This document shows, piece by piece, positions 20,712-29,231 of a DNA stretch of 64,000 bases (positions are counted from its first letter, which is position 1; each line of letters opens with the position of its first letter). Both the position numbers and the translations under genes were made by a program. Source of the stretch: an uncultured Bacteriovoracaceae bacterium (GTDB lineage: Bacteria; Bdellovibrionota; Bacteriovoracia; Bacteriovoracales; Bacteriovoracaceae); assembly GCA_938034385.1 (NCBI GenBank), contig CALHLC010000031.1:46239-110238 (forward strand). Reading direction: 5' to 3'. Below the pieces are notes generated by a model, which saw only the letters and a program-made list of their open reading frames with translations, had not been told where the DNA came from and did not search any database.

Positions 20712-21836
20712 ATGAAAAATATATTACTTCTAGCTTTAATATTGGTCTTTTGTGTTGGCTGTGGGTCTAATCGTGAAGTAAAAGCCAGAAAAGTCACTGT
20801 GAATGATGGAATAGCGCAATGTGGGACAGACATCGAATCTAGGCTAGAAAGATGTGAAAATACACGTTGTAAGACTGATTACTCAGAAGTCCTAGCAAAA
20901 GCTTATGCCTTTGAAGGAGCAAGTAATAGTTATCTGTACTTAGATATTATTAAAAATGGTAATCAATGTACTACTAAAACTTATTCTTCTTTCGAAGGAG
21001 AAAAATCATGTACCTTCGATTTATTATTCAATAAATATTTTCAAAGAAGTGCTCAAATTTTAAGGAATAAACAATATCTTCTTGATCAACATTATTTAAA
21101 TCAAAAAATTAAAGATATTAAAACTGAAGAAGAATATTTAAAATGGATGGTTGAATATAAAGATTTGTTTAAAAAACATAATGCAGATGAAAACGTAAAT
21201 CGTAGGTTTGCTGAGACTTATCCAGACTTTAAGCGAATCATAAACGAAAGTTGCAAAGGGACAACAAAGTTAACTACTGAACAAGAAAATTATAAAAAAA
21301 GATTAGCAGAGTACTCAGGACAAATTTCTAAGCATCAAATGAGATTGTCTAAAATAAACTTTGTGAAAATGAAAGAATATCAAAATTCACTATATGATGC
21401 TTCCGAAAAATATTTATCAGAGTGTAAATCAGGATCAAGTGAGGCATGTAAAAATGTTGGAGCGTATTTTTCTTATAGAGGTGATTACGAGAACTCTGCT
21501 TTTAGTTATGAAAAAGCATGTGAATTTGGAGATATAGGAAGTTGTACTAATGCTAGCTATAATTTTCATGTGGCAAAGCTTCCAGCTAAAGCAAAGATAA
21601 TGGCAACAAAAGCCTGTGAAGGAAAAGAGCCGATTGGATGTTATAATCTTGCATGTTTTAAGTGTGGGAGAAAAGAAAGGTCTGAAGCTTTGAGGCTATT
21701 TAGCCATGCTATTAGTATAGACAAAGAAGGTGCTCTATTGAAAATTCAAAAAGAGATTCTTGATGATCCTGAAATTCAATGTATTAACGACTCAAGAGAA
21801 TTTAAAGAGTTTATGAGTGTAAAAGTTAATAAGTAA
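20712..21836 (+). CDS. Lipoprotein with cysteine-paired Sel1/TPR-like repeats
   Basis: 374 aa from ATG 20712, which follows a GGGAG Shine-Dalgarno sequence (20701-20705). An upstream in-frame GTG at 20682 lacks one and would bury the signal peptide. The lipobox is VGCG. Helical middle region. The C-terminal third (about 235-330) has repeats of the Sel1/Hcp type in which each helix pair carries cysteines about 8 residues apart (CKSGSSEACKNVG, CEFGDIGSCTNA, CEGKEPIGCYNLAC). Periplasmic scaffold or interaction protein. It ends 1 bp from the convergent asnB stop. Confidence 0.72.
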   Translation: MKNILLLALILVFCVGCGSNREVKARKVTVNDGIAQCGTDIESRLERCENTRCKTDYSEVLAKAYAFEGASNSYLYLDIIKNGNQCTTKTYSSFEGEKSCTFDLLFNKYFQRSAQILRNKQYLLDQHYLNQKIKDIKTEEEYLKWMVEYKDLFKKHNADENVNRRFAETYPDFKRIINESCKGTTKLTTEQENYKKRLAEYSGQISKHQMRLSKINFVKMKEYQNSLYDASEKYLSECKSGSSEACKNVGAYFSYRGDYENSAFSYEKACEFGDIGSCTNASYNFHVAKLPAKAKIMATKACEGKEPIGCYNLACFKCGRKERSEALRLFSHAISIDKEGALLKIQKEILDDPEIQCINDSREFKEFMSVKVNK

Positions 21837-21837
21837 A

Positions 21838-23421
21838 TTAATTAGCACTATCACCATAGTTAGGTAACACTCTTGCACTAGGATCTTTAACGTCACAGTT
21901 TTCCCAGTTCTTATTTGGCATCCAATATTCTTTTATTAGACCTTCGTTGTTTGGAAAGTGTTTATGAAAGATCTCTCTATACATTAAGGATTCTTTAGTA
22001 AAAGGCTTGTTATAGGAAAACTTATTACACCTTTTCTTATAGTCATCATCATCTGAATACATAACGGCAGCATGTCTTTTTATATACTCAACGCAAGTAT
22101 GTCCTACTGCGTCTGAAAAAGCGGCTTTTTCTCTGTATAAAATCTCATGAGGAAGATATGAACCATCATCGAAAGCCTTTCTTAAAAGGTATTTTCCTTG
22201 TCCCCAAATATTCATCTTCTTGGCAGCATTAATTGAAAAGACGTGTTTAACAAAGTCTGTATCACTAAATGGGACTCTCGCTTCAAGTGAATTAGAACTA
22301 ATACACCTATCTGCTCTTAAAACATCAAATAGATATAATTCTTCTACTCTTTTATAGGCTTCTTCTTGAAATTGATCTGGGCTAGGAGCGTAGTCAGTAT
22401 ACTTATAGCCAAAAATCTCATCACTCACTTCCCCAGTTAAAACAACCTTCAAATCAGTTTTTTCTTTAATGTATTTACAAACAAGGTACATACCTACGGA
22501 GGCCCTTATCGTTGTAATATCCCAACTCTCCAGATAATAAATTAAATCATCTAAGCATTTAAAAATATCTTCTTTTGTGAAGATTACTTCATGGTGATTA
22601 GAACCAATATGATCGGAAACTATTTTGGCGTACTTATTATCTATTGCACTATCATTTATTCCAATCGAAAAAGTTTCAATAGGTTTAGAGGAATGTTTTG
22701 CAGCAATTGCACAAACTAGACTTGAATCAAGTCCACCACTTAACAAAAATCCAATTGGAGCATCAGAATTAAGTCTTTTCTTTACACCAGAGATCAATAA
22801 CTCTCGGATTCCTTTAAGTTCAACATCAAGGTCAAACTGATCTTTAGGAAGAGTTTCTCTGAAATCAATGAATTTATGAAACGTACCATTTTCAAAATAA
22901 TGACCAGGAGGAAAAGGATTAATGTCTTCACAAATTCCAAGAAGTCCCTTTGCTTCACTAGCAAAACAAATTGAACCAGAATCAGAGTAACCATAAAAAA
23001 GAGGTCTAATTCCAATGGCATCTCTAGCTGCAAATATATTATTTGAAGATTCATCAATGAAGATAAATGCAAATTCTCCATCAAGCGTTAAAGCTGTTTG
23101 TTTGATACCAACCCTGTTAATCATTGGGAGAATAACTTCACAATCTGAATTGGAAGTATAGTTATATTGAAACTCACTTTTTAATTTTTCAAAATTATAT
23201 ATTTCTCCATTGCAAATAAGCTGTTTAGATTTTTGCTTAAAAGGTTGATTACCATTGTCTGATAGATCCATGATAGAGAGTCTGTGAAAACCAATATACC
23301 CATTTTCACTAATTTCATTTAATTGGTGATTATCTGGACCTCTATAAGAAAAAGAATTAAAAGCTTTTTCTATTTTAAGTCTAGGTTTATCTGATCCGCC
23401 AATAAAGAATACTCCGCACAT
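21838..23421 (-). CDS. asnB: Asparagine synthase (glutamine-hydrolysing)
   Basis: 527 aa. The catalytic Cys2 follows the initiator Met (MCGVFFIGG), so the glutaminase domain is class II. GPDNHQL, RLSIMDLS and ICNGEIYNFE are glutaminase motifs. The synthetase domain carries the PP-loop SGGLDSSL and VLTGEVSDEIFGY. Converts Asp plus Gln plus ATP to Asn. Length fits AsnB. Confidence 0.93.
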   Translation of the reverse strand: MCGVFFIGGSDKPRLKIEKAFNSFSYRGPDNHQLNEISENGYIGFHRLSIMDLSDNGNQPFKQKSKQLICNGEIYNFEKLKSEFQYNYTSNSDCEVILPMINRVGIKQTALTLDGEFAFIFIDESSNNIFAARDAIGIRPLFYGYSDSGSICFASEAKGLLGICEDINPFPPGHYFENGTFHKFIDFRETLPKDQFDLDVELKGIRELLISGVKKRLNSDAPIGFLLSGGLDSSLVCAIAAKHSSKPIETFSIGINDSAIDNKYAKIVSDHIGSNHHEVIFTKEDIFKCLDDLIYYLESWDITTIRASVGMYLVCKYIKEKTDLKVVLTGEVSDEIFGYKYTDYAPSPDQFQEEAYKRVEELYLFDVLRADRCISSNSLEARVPFSDTDFVKHVFSINAAKKMNIWGQGKYLLRKAFDDGSYLPHEILYREKAAFSDAVGHTCVEYIKRHAAVMYSDDDDYKKRCNKFSYNKPFTKESLMYREIFHKHFPNNEGLIKEYWMPNKNWENCDVKDPSARVLPNYGDSAN

Positions 23422-23482
23422 ATTTCCTCCAGTAAATAAGACTGAATTATGATGAGAAACAACTATAAATTCAATAGATGAA

Positions 23483-23491
23483 TGATATAAT
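23483..23491 (+). promoter_or_regulatory. Extended -10 promoter (TGaTATAAT) giving a leaderless dacB-like mRNA
   Basis: TG at 23483-23484 plus TATAAT at 23486-23491 is a perfect extended -10. The ATG at 23499 is 7 bases after the box, exactly where transcription should begin. This argues that 23499, not the upstream ATG at 23478, is the true start. Confidence 0.5.
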
Positions 23492-23498
23492 TATTGAG

Positions 23499-24794
23499 AT
23501 GTTTAAAATTGTTATATTTTTATTTTTTTATGTGAGTTGTTTTGGGAATAAGGTCCCAAAGCGCACCCATATATTGAATGATCTGAAACCAAGTGAGTAT
23601 TCTTATATTATTCAAGATGCTGACTCAGGAGAGATAATTAAATCTCATAATGAGACAAAATTATTTCCTACTGCTTCTACGGTGAAAATTCTTACTGCTC
23701 AGTTTGCTTTAGAAAAATTGGGAGTTGACTATAAGTTCAAAACAAAATTATGCCAAAAAGGTAGTGATTTATATATTGTCGGATCAGGAGATCCTAGCTT
23801 TGTGATCGAAAACCTTTATCTTTTGGCCCATAAGTTGAAAATTAGAGGTGGTTTGGAGAAATTTAAAAAGATATATTATGACGATTCCATTTTTGAGAGT
23901 TTTTCAATCAAAACAGGACGGAAAAAGCTAAGCACAACGAGGGCCTATAATGCTCATGTAAGTGGATTAAATCTAAATTATAATTCTATTCCTGTGCATC
24001 TATTTAAAGTAAATAATAAAATAAAATCTGATAATATTTCTAATGCGAACGTTTCGAAAGTGACTCTTAGTAGTGTTGAAAATATAGGTCTAAGATATGA
24101 TGGAAATAAGATTGTGGCCTATGGTAATTTTCCTAGCTCAAAATCAGAGCATATTGAATATATTAAGGCCAAGGATCCATCAATGAACTTTGCTGAAACT
24201 TTTAATAAAATACTGGGCGTTAATCTTCCTATTTCTTCTGGAAGCATAGGTAAAAATTGTACAGAAGTTGTTTCAGTAGAATCGAGGCCTGTAGGGGATA
24301 TAATTAAATTGATGAATAAGTTTTCAAATAATCTTATAGCAGAAGCATTAGTGAAAAAGATTGATTCTGAAGGTGGAAGTTCGGGAAAACTAGGATCAGG
24401 TGTGGATAAGTTAAGAAAATATTTATTTAACAGAGGCTTTGACCCTAAGAGCTTAGAATTAGTTAGTCCTAGTGGTTTAAATCCAACAAATAAAGCATCT
24501 GCAAGAGCATTAAACAACTTCTTATTAAATAATGTGAAAAATAGAATTGATAGCTTTACGCTTTTAGCAAGCATGCCTATAGCTGGTGTAGATGGAACGT
24601 TGAGGAAGATAAAGAAATCAAATTTTTTAGGAAAAACAGGTTATATTAATGGTGTTGCATCAATTGCTGGTTTTTATAAAGGGTCTAGAAACTTAGTAAC
24701 AACTCTTTTTATAAATTCAAACAATAAGTCTTACTCAACTTTAAATAGTATACGTTCAAAGTATATTCAAAAATTAAAATCTATATCCAACTGA
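23499..24794 (+). CDS. dacB: D-alanyl-D-alanine carboxypeptidase/endopeptidase, PBP4 (peptidase S13) family lipoprotein
   Basis: About 431 aa from ATG 23499 (438 from 23478). The start at 23499 makes the signal peptide MFKIVIFLFFYVSC, with a lipobox. Active-site motifs of the S13 family: S-T-V-K in FPTASTVK, S-N-N in FSNNLIAEAL, and K-T-G in GKTGYINGVASIAG. Would cleave DD-carboxy/endopeptide bonds in peptidoglycan, in the periplasm. Overlaps the convergent barrel gene by 21 bp. Confidence 0.88.
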   Translation: MFKIVIFLFFYVSCFGNKVPKRTHILNDLKPSEYSYIIQDADSGEIIKSHNETKLFPTASTVKILTAQFALEKLGVDYKFKTKLCQKGSDLYIVGSGDPSFVIENLYLLAHKLKIRGGLEKFKKIYYDDSIFESFSIKTGRKKLSTTRAYNAHVSGLNLNYNSIPVHLFKVNNKIKSDNISNANVSKVTLSSVENIGLRYDGNKIVAYGNFPSSKSEHIEYIKAKDPSMNFAETFNKILGVNLPISSGSIGKNCTEVVSVESRPVGDIIKLMNKFSNNLIAEALVKKIDSEGGSSGKLGSGVDKLRKYLFNRGFDPKSLELVSPSGLNPTNKASARALNNFLLNNVKNRIDSFTLLASMPIAGVDGTLRKIKKSNFLGKTGYINGVASIAGFYKGSRNLVTTLFINSNNKSYSTLNSIRSKYIQKLKSISN

Positions 24795-25697
24795 TAGTTC
24801 TAAGTATGGAAAAATTCCAGATGCTCCACTTGTATCATACTTAATGACTTCATCTCCAAGTAAAGGGTTATTACCTGTAATAACGTTTGATCCAGGAATA
24901 TCATTTAATTTAAAATCAACTTCTTTGGTAAGAAGATTATATCTAGCTCCACCAGCACCCTTAAAGACAAATGATCCAAATGAGTAAGCATATCCAAAGC
25001 CAGCATAGGCACTTGCTCCAGTTAATGATATTTCAGGAATTGCAATGTTAGGGTAACTTTGTGGAGTTGGAAACTGGCTTGGAACATCTATAGTAATAGT
25101 TGCAAAAGGATCAGCCTTGGCTGAAACATAAGAAATTCCATGTGGGATAAAAAATCCTCTAAATACATTTTTAAGGTAGTAGTTTCCTCGAAAACCAAAT
25201 GCAAAGCCACCAAGTTCACTTCTATCTTCAATTTTAATTGATCCTGGAACTTGGCCACCAAATAAAACTGAAGTGGTATCTGTATTTGTATAACTACCAG
25301 AAATTATCGAAACTTCTGGGCCAACAGAATAATTTTTTGAAATGAAATAATTATAATTAAAGTTTAATGCTCTAAATGCTACACTGAGAGGGTTTATAGA
25401 AACTTCATGTTTAAAGATCTTTAAATGCGAAGACTTAAATTTTGTTGACCCTGTGTCCATAAAAGAAGACCCTTTAATTGCTTCTCCTTCTATCACTTGA
25501 ATATAAGCTTTCTTGCTTTTTATTTTATAAACTAAAAATGAAAGTTTTTTACCTGTAGTTGTATGGAAGGTGTATTTTTTACCTTTCTTAAGTCTAAGGT
25601 TTTTTAATTTTACTTTGGCCTTGGAGCCTTTTACAGCGATGATTTGCTGAGGAAACAAATTTAGAGCAAAAAATAAGAATAAAAGTAGAAATTTCAT
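24774..25697 (-). CDS. Exported SH3-like plus outer-membrane beta-barrel protein (family member 2 of 3)
   Basis: 307 aa from the ATG at 25697; a TTG one codon upstream is less likely. AAAAGGAT precedes it. The signal peptide ends near LFPQ. Residues about 20-80 form the same beta module as in the proteins at 4925 and 49253 (IIAVKGSKAKVKLK, then an E-G-x-A-x-x-G turn). The remaining ~220 residues are a Gly/aromatic-rich barrel ending SVGYRF, the classical terminal phenylalanine for BAM recognition. The barrel half is more diverged from the other two members than those two are from each other. Confidence 0.68.
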   Translation of the reverse strand: MKFLLLFLFFALNLFPQQIIAVKGSKAKVKLKNLRLKKGKKYTFHTTTGKKLSFLVYKIKSKKAYIQVIEGEAIKGSSFMDTGSTKFKSSHLKIFKHEVSINPLSVAFRALNFNYNYFISKNYSVGPEVSIISGSYTNTDTTSVLFGGQVPGSIKIEDRSELGGFAFGFRGNYYLKNVFRGFFIPHGISYVSAKADPFATITIDVPSQFPTPQSYPNIAIPEISLTGASAYAGFGYAYSFGSFVFKGAGGARYNLLTKEVDFKLNDIPGSNVITGNNPLLGDEVIKYDTSGASGIFPYLELSVGYRF

Positions 25698-25711
25698 CAA
25701 AATCCTTTTAG

Positions 25712-25735
25712 CAAATTATAACATTTTGATATAAT
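25712..25735. promoter_or_regulatory. Back-to-back extended -10 promoters, near-palindromic
   Basis: On the minus strand TGTTATAAT (-10 at 25715-25720) serves the barrel gene. On the plus strand TGATATAAT (-10 at 25730-25735) serves the endonuclease gene. The two form one near-palindrome only ~21 bp long, centred near 25725. Both have the extended TGn motif and no clear -35. Confidence 0.5.
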
Positions 25736-25770
25736 AAATCTCTATTTAAATAAAATCTTGGATCTGAAAA

Positions 25771-26604
25771 ATGAATAAAATAGCTCTTTTTTTAATGTTT
25801 CTTTGTTTGGGTTGTAAAAAAACGTCAAATTCTAGTGAAGCAACTTCCTTAGTTAAGACTGAGTCTAATAATATTTTTCCAAGAAAAAGTACAAAATCAA
25901 CCAGTTTAGAAGAGTTAAAAAAAACAATTAAGCAAAAAAAGCATTTGTCGTATAAAGAAGCAAGAAGATATCTTTTTGGAAAAATTCATCTAGAAGGCAG
26001 CGGAAGAAATCTTAAAATTAAAGATATTTATTGTATTAGAGACTTTAAAAATTCTGATATTCGTACAAAATTCAAACTTGGTAAAAATAAAATACCAGAT
26101 CATAGAATATTAAATGCAGAGCATGTATGGCCTAAAAGTAGATTTTTTTGGAGCAAGAAGAAAAAAAGAAAAAAATATAAGAGTTATGAGTTTAAAATAA
26201 GAGAATCGGATTTACATATTCTCTACCCAAGTGACTCTTCGGTAAACTCTACAAGGTCCAGTTATAAGTTTGGTGAAGTCATAGATGATATGCAGAGCGA
26301 GAAAATTGGCTGCTCAGATGCTCAAATTGGAAAAGCAAGGTTGGAAGGAAAGGTCTCTAGAAGCTTGTTTTTTGAACCACCTCCAGAGAGCAAGGGGAAT
26401 GTAGCGAGAGCTATGTTTTATTATTCTTTTAGATATGATGAGCCAATTGAGTTTTATGAAGAAAGTTTTTTAAAAAAATGGCATGAGCAAGATCCGCCAG
26501 ATAAAATGGAAAGAAGACGCAATGATATTATTGAAGAAGTTCAAGGTAATCGGAATCCATTTATTGACTACCCTGAACTTGTAAAAAAAATTAGTGATTT
26601 TTAG
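25771..26604 (+). CDS. Endonuclease I family lipoprotein
   Basis: 277 aa. A lipoprotein signal (MNKIALFLMFLCLGC) is followed by an EndA/endonuclease I fold. NAEHVWPKSRFF carries the catalytic His, followed by ESDLHILYPSD, VNSTRSS, and GNVARAMFYYSFRY near the end. Non-specific DNA cleavage, probably anchored in the outer membrane or periplasm. In a predator it could help digest prey DNA (inference). Overlaps the convergent gene by 14 bp. Confidence 0.82.
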   Translation: MNKIALFLMFLCLGCKKTSNSSEATSLVKTESNNIFPRKSTKSTSLEELKKTIKQKKHLSYKEARRYLFGKIHLEGSGRNLKIKDIYCIRDFKNSDIRTKFKLGKNKIPDHRILNAEHVWPKSRFFWSKKKKRKKYKSYEFKIRESDLHILYPSDSSVNSTRSSYKFGEVIDDMQSEKIGCSDAQIGKARLEGKVSRSLFFEPPPESKGNVARAMFYYSFRYDEPIEFYEESFLKKWHEQDPPDKMERRRNDIIEEVQGNRNPFIDYPELVKKISDF

Positions 26605-27319
26605 TTAAGTTATAATCATAAATCCTATCAAGTTTTTCCCTGAAATATGTTAATTCTTCTTTGTAATATTTCTTGTCACTGGTTCCATTTTTCGCTTTTA
26701 AAAGAGCTAATTGTCTATGAAACTCTTCTTCTTCTTCTTGATTTTTTAACTCTTCGCTGGAAAGAGGTTCTTCAGGTATGTCTAGAAAAGTAATGAGCTT
26801 TTTTAGCCGTGCAATATTGTAACCAGTGTCTGTGATAATGATAGAGTTAGATCGCTTTATATCTAAGATTCTTCCATATCGAGTCATGAATGGTCTGAAG
26901 TTTCGTACTATTTCATGAGCAATATCTTTGTTTTTTAACTTAAATAGAGCTTGTATATAGTCAGTGTTTTGTGGGATTTCATCATTATATCCATCAATTA
27001 AGGCTGTTGGAGTATAGCGAATATCTCTTGCAGTAATAACCTTCCATAGATTTTTATTAACCTGTGCCTTTGCTAGACCTGCCATTGAAAGAATTTCACT
27101 GATTAATACTTCACTGTTTTGCTTGGTGAGCTTTAAGTTATCAGAGAATGAAATTTCACCTTTGATGTTTTTATCAAAAAGAAATTTTTTTCCGGTAAGA
27201 TTTGAATAGATTTTAAGACAATCTAGAATTTTAGAGCAAGTTTGCCCTGAAAGATTTGTTGTTTTTTGTGAAAAAAGTAGTGAGTGTGAAAAAAGTAGAA
27301 ATAATAAAAATTTGTTCAT
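26591..27319 (-). CDS. Secretin-like N0-N1 domain protein lacking the channel domain
   Basis: 242 aa with a signal peptide (cut near LLFSQ). Residues about 25-95 resemble the secretin/TonB short N0 domain (LTGKKFLFDKNIKGEISF). Residues about 110-180 resemble the N1/NolW repeat (FKLKNKDIAHEIVRNFRP then SNSIIITDTGYNIARL). A charged tail follows. The C-terminal secretin beta-barrel is missing and no secretion gene is nearby. AAGGAGGT is a perfect Shine-Dalgarno sequence before the ATG. Could be an accessory ring protein or decoy. Confidence 0.68.
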   Translation of the reverse strand: MNKFLLFLLFSHSLLFSQKTTNLSGQTCSKILDCLKIYSNLTGKKFLFDKNIKGEISFSDNLKLTKQNSEVLISEILSMAGLAKAQVNKNLWKVITARDIRYTPTALIDGYNDEIPQNTDYIQALFKLKNKDIAHEIVRNFRPFMTRYGRILDIKRSNSIIITDTGYNIARLKKLITFLDIPEEPLSSEELKNQEEEEEFHRQLALLKAKNGTSDKKYYKEELTYFREKLDRIYDYNLTKNH

Positions 27320-27376
27320 AATGAACCTCCTTGAAAGATGGAACGTTCATAGATGAAAAAAGTTTTTTGTTTTACT

Positions 27377-27404
27377 AATACTTAACAAATGCTTGTTAAG
27401 TATT
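27377..27404. repeat. Perfect 12-bp inverted repeat
   Basis: Arms AATACTTAACAA (27377-27388) and TTGTTAAGTATT (27393-27404) with a 4-base loop; another TTAACAA follows at 27404-27410. It lies between the phosphatase-like gene and the secretin-like gene, both on the minus strand. No T tract adjoins, so an operator is as likely as a terminator. Confidence 0.6.
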
Positions 27405-27413
27405 TAACAAAGA

Positions 27414-27968
27414 TTAGAGTGTTTCTTGAACACAATGTTTCTGCTCTTCAGAACATGGCTCGTTTTTAATGAAATTCTCCAATGCTCTTACTTGTTTTGG
27501 AAGCTGTCGATGAAGCCACATATATTTACCATGCTTTTTCATAATTATATTTGCATCTTCACTTGTGATACCTTGATATTTCATTTGGTAATAAGCTGCT
27601 AGCCTACCTGTTCTATGACAACCACACTCACATCTAAAGGCAATTTTAACTCCTCTTTTTTTCGCGTCTTCGACCCATGCATCAAACTCTTTAAGGAAAG
27701 AAGCTGTAAGAGGAACTCTAGCTGAAGAAACCTTGTTAAATGTCACTTTTAGAGTAGGGCAATGTTCTTGATATTTATATTCATGATCGTCAGCTGTTCC
27801 ACTTAAGACCATCATTTCTTCTATGTTTTTATTACAAAGCTCTTTCATATCTTTTGCTTTTGGTCTACCTGATCTATAGAGAGCAAAACCATCTGGGTCG
27901 CTTGCAATTAATTTTAGATTGTTTGCAAATAAGCAAGAAGAGAAAATCATAAGTATAAAAAATTTCAT
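27414..27968 (-). CDS. Exported cysteine-dependent phosphatase (dual-specificity/tyrosine phosphatase-like)
   Basis: 184 aa from the ATG at 27968, which follows AAGGAACT and starts a signal peptide (MKFFILMIFSSCLFA). An upstream ATG at 28040 would hide this signal. The core CX5R loop is CECGCHRTGRLA: a catalytic-type Cys followed five residues later by Arg. The residue before the Cys is Arg rather than the usual His, and two extra cysteines lie inside the loop, so redox control or altered activity is possible. Similar to exported atypical phosphatases; substrate unknown. Confidence 0.68.
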   Translation of the reverse strand: MKFFILMIFSSCLFANNLKLIASDPDGFALYRSGRPKAKDMKELCNKNIEEMMVLSGTADDHEYKYQEHCPTLKVTFNKVSSARVPLTASFLKEFDAWVEDAKKRGVKIAFRCECGCHRTGRLAAYYQMKYQGITSEDANIIMKKHGKYMWLHRQLPKQVRALENFIKNEPCSEEQKHCVQETL

Positions 27969-28081
27969 AAATAGTTCCTTTAAATTCATTATTAAATATG
28001 TTGTGAGAAAATGTTGAGCAAGGCAAATCTTTAAGACCATATAATTTGGTAATAAGAGGAGATAATTTAATAAGATATAAA

Positions 28082-28158
28082 TGGCGCAACCGGTACGATT
28101 CGAACGTACGACCTCCTGATTCGTAGTCAGGTGCTCTATCCAGCTAAGCTACGGCTGC
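28082..28158 (-). tRNA. tRNA-Arg (anticodon ACG)
   Basis: 77 nt on the minus strand with a complete cloverleaf. Acceptor GCAGCCG pairs with CGGTTGC. The anticodon stem CCTGA/TCAGG holds the loop CTACGAA, anticodon ACG. T arm GTACG-TTCGAAT-CGTAC, discriminator G, and CCA encoded in the gene. A34 should be deaminated to inosine by TadA, which is encoded at 47922-48386. Confidence 0.95.
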
Positions 28159-28171
28159 TTTAAGTATATTT

Positions 28172-28198
28172 GATATAAGTAACGACTAAAATAGTCAA
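28172..28198 (-). promoter_or_regulatory. Candidate tRNA-Arg promoter
   Basis: On the minus strand TTGACT (28193-28198) and TATATC (28172-28177) are separated by 15 bp, about 13 bp before the tRNA 5' end. Same -35 and spacing as the candidate atp promoter. Motif inference only. Confidence 0.35.
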
Positions 28199-28207
28199 TT
28201 ATTGATA

Positions 28208-29065
28208 TTATTTTTTACAAATAGCTGGAGAGTTTGTGCTTTTTGGATCAATTAACATACAGCTTTTATCAACTATTTGTACATTCGTCTTCTTTATATG
28301 ATCAGTAATATCTTTTACATTAATAGAAATGGTAGAAATAGATTTATTTCTAAGGACTTTAGCTGTGATGGAGTTTGAAGAAGTATTTTTAAAACCTAGA
28401 GCATAGAGTTCTTCTTTTGTTTCCACTCTAGAATTATTAACCTCTAATAATAAGTCTCCAACCTTTAAGTCAGGATGTGATGATTTCTTTATCAATAATC
28501 CGCCTTTGAAATCACTTGTAAAAGTATGAACGAATTCCTTGGGGATTACCTCAAGTTCAATGTCAGCCTCTAAGCTTTTATAATTATCAACACAAATAAA
28601 TTTTGAAATGAAGTGTGGATATTGAACTTTTACTGATTGATTGTAATAGGTACGTAATGGAACAAATAAGCTTAAGCCATAAGGGTTTTGATATCCAAAA
28701 TGATGATAGTGATAACTATTGTAATAAAGATTATCATAAAATCGTCCATGTCTTCGATCGTAATGAGGGTTTCTTACATAATTAACTCTGCTTCTTAGAG
28801 TGTTATAGTGATGTTGCTTAGATTTATCGAGGGTTTCTGAAATAAACGCAATTTTATTTTTTAAATGGCAATTATCTATAGCTCCCAAATTTGCATAGTT
28901 TCTAGCTGTAGATGAATCTGTATTATAGTTACCCTTAAAGTGACTCTCCATCCAAGGTTCACTTTGTTTAACACTTAAACCAAGTCCATTTTTTTGAGTT
29001 GGACCATATTTAGTTCCTGGAGTTGAACAGGAAAAAAGAGTGACTAATAGCAATAGAATTTTCAT
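28208..29065 (-). CDS. Lipoprotein with C-terminal PDZ-like domain
   Basis: 285 aa. Lipobox LFSCST near residues 11-14. The central part is rich in His/Tyr/Arg (about 85-125). Residues about 180-255 look like a PDZ domain (GGLLIKKSSHPDLKVGDLLLEVN, then a strand ending VLRNK). No protease domain is present. Likely a periplasmic or outer-membrane protein-interaction factor. Function unknown. Confidence 0.62.
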   Translation of the reverse strand: MKILLLLVTLFSCSTPGTKYGPTQKNGLGLSVKQSEPWMESHFKGNYNTDSSTARNYANLGAIDNCHLKNKIAFISETLDKSKQHHYNTLRSRVNYVRNPHYDRRHGRFYDNLYYNSYHYHHFGYQNPYGLSLFVPLRTYYNQSVKVQYPHFISKFICVDNYKSLEADIELEVIPKEFVHTFTSDFKGGLLIKKSSHPDLKVGDLLLEVNNSRVETKEELYALGFKNTSSNSITAKVLRNKSISTISINVKDITDHIKKTNVQIVDKSCMLIDPKSTNSPAICKK

Positions 29066-29231
29066 GCTTCATTATTAAATTTAGGGCGAGATAGATCAAG
29101 TGAAGCTTTATTAGTATTAAAGATGTGTCTCTAAAGACAAAGAGTTTGCTTTAAAACGATTCTAAGTAACAGGTGGAGTCATACATATTAGAAATTTGAA
29201 TCTCGCTAATGAAATACATATATTTATAGAT

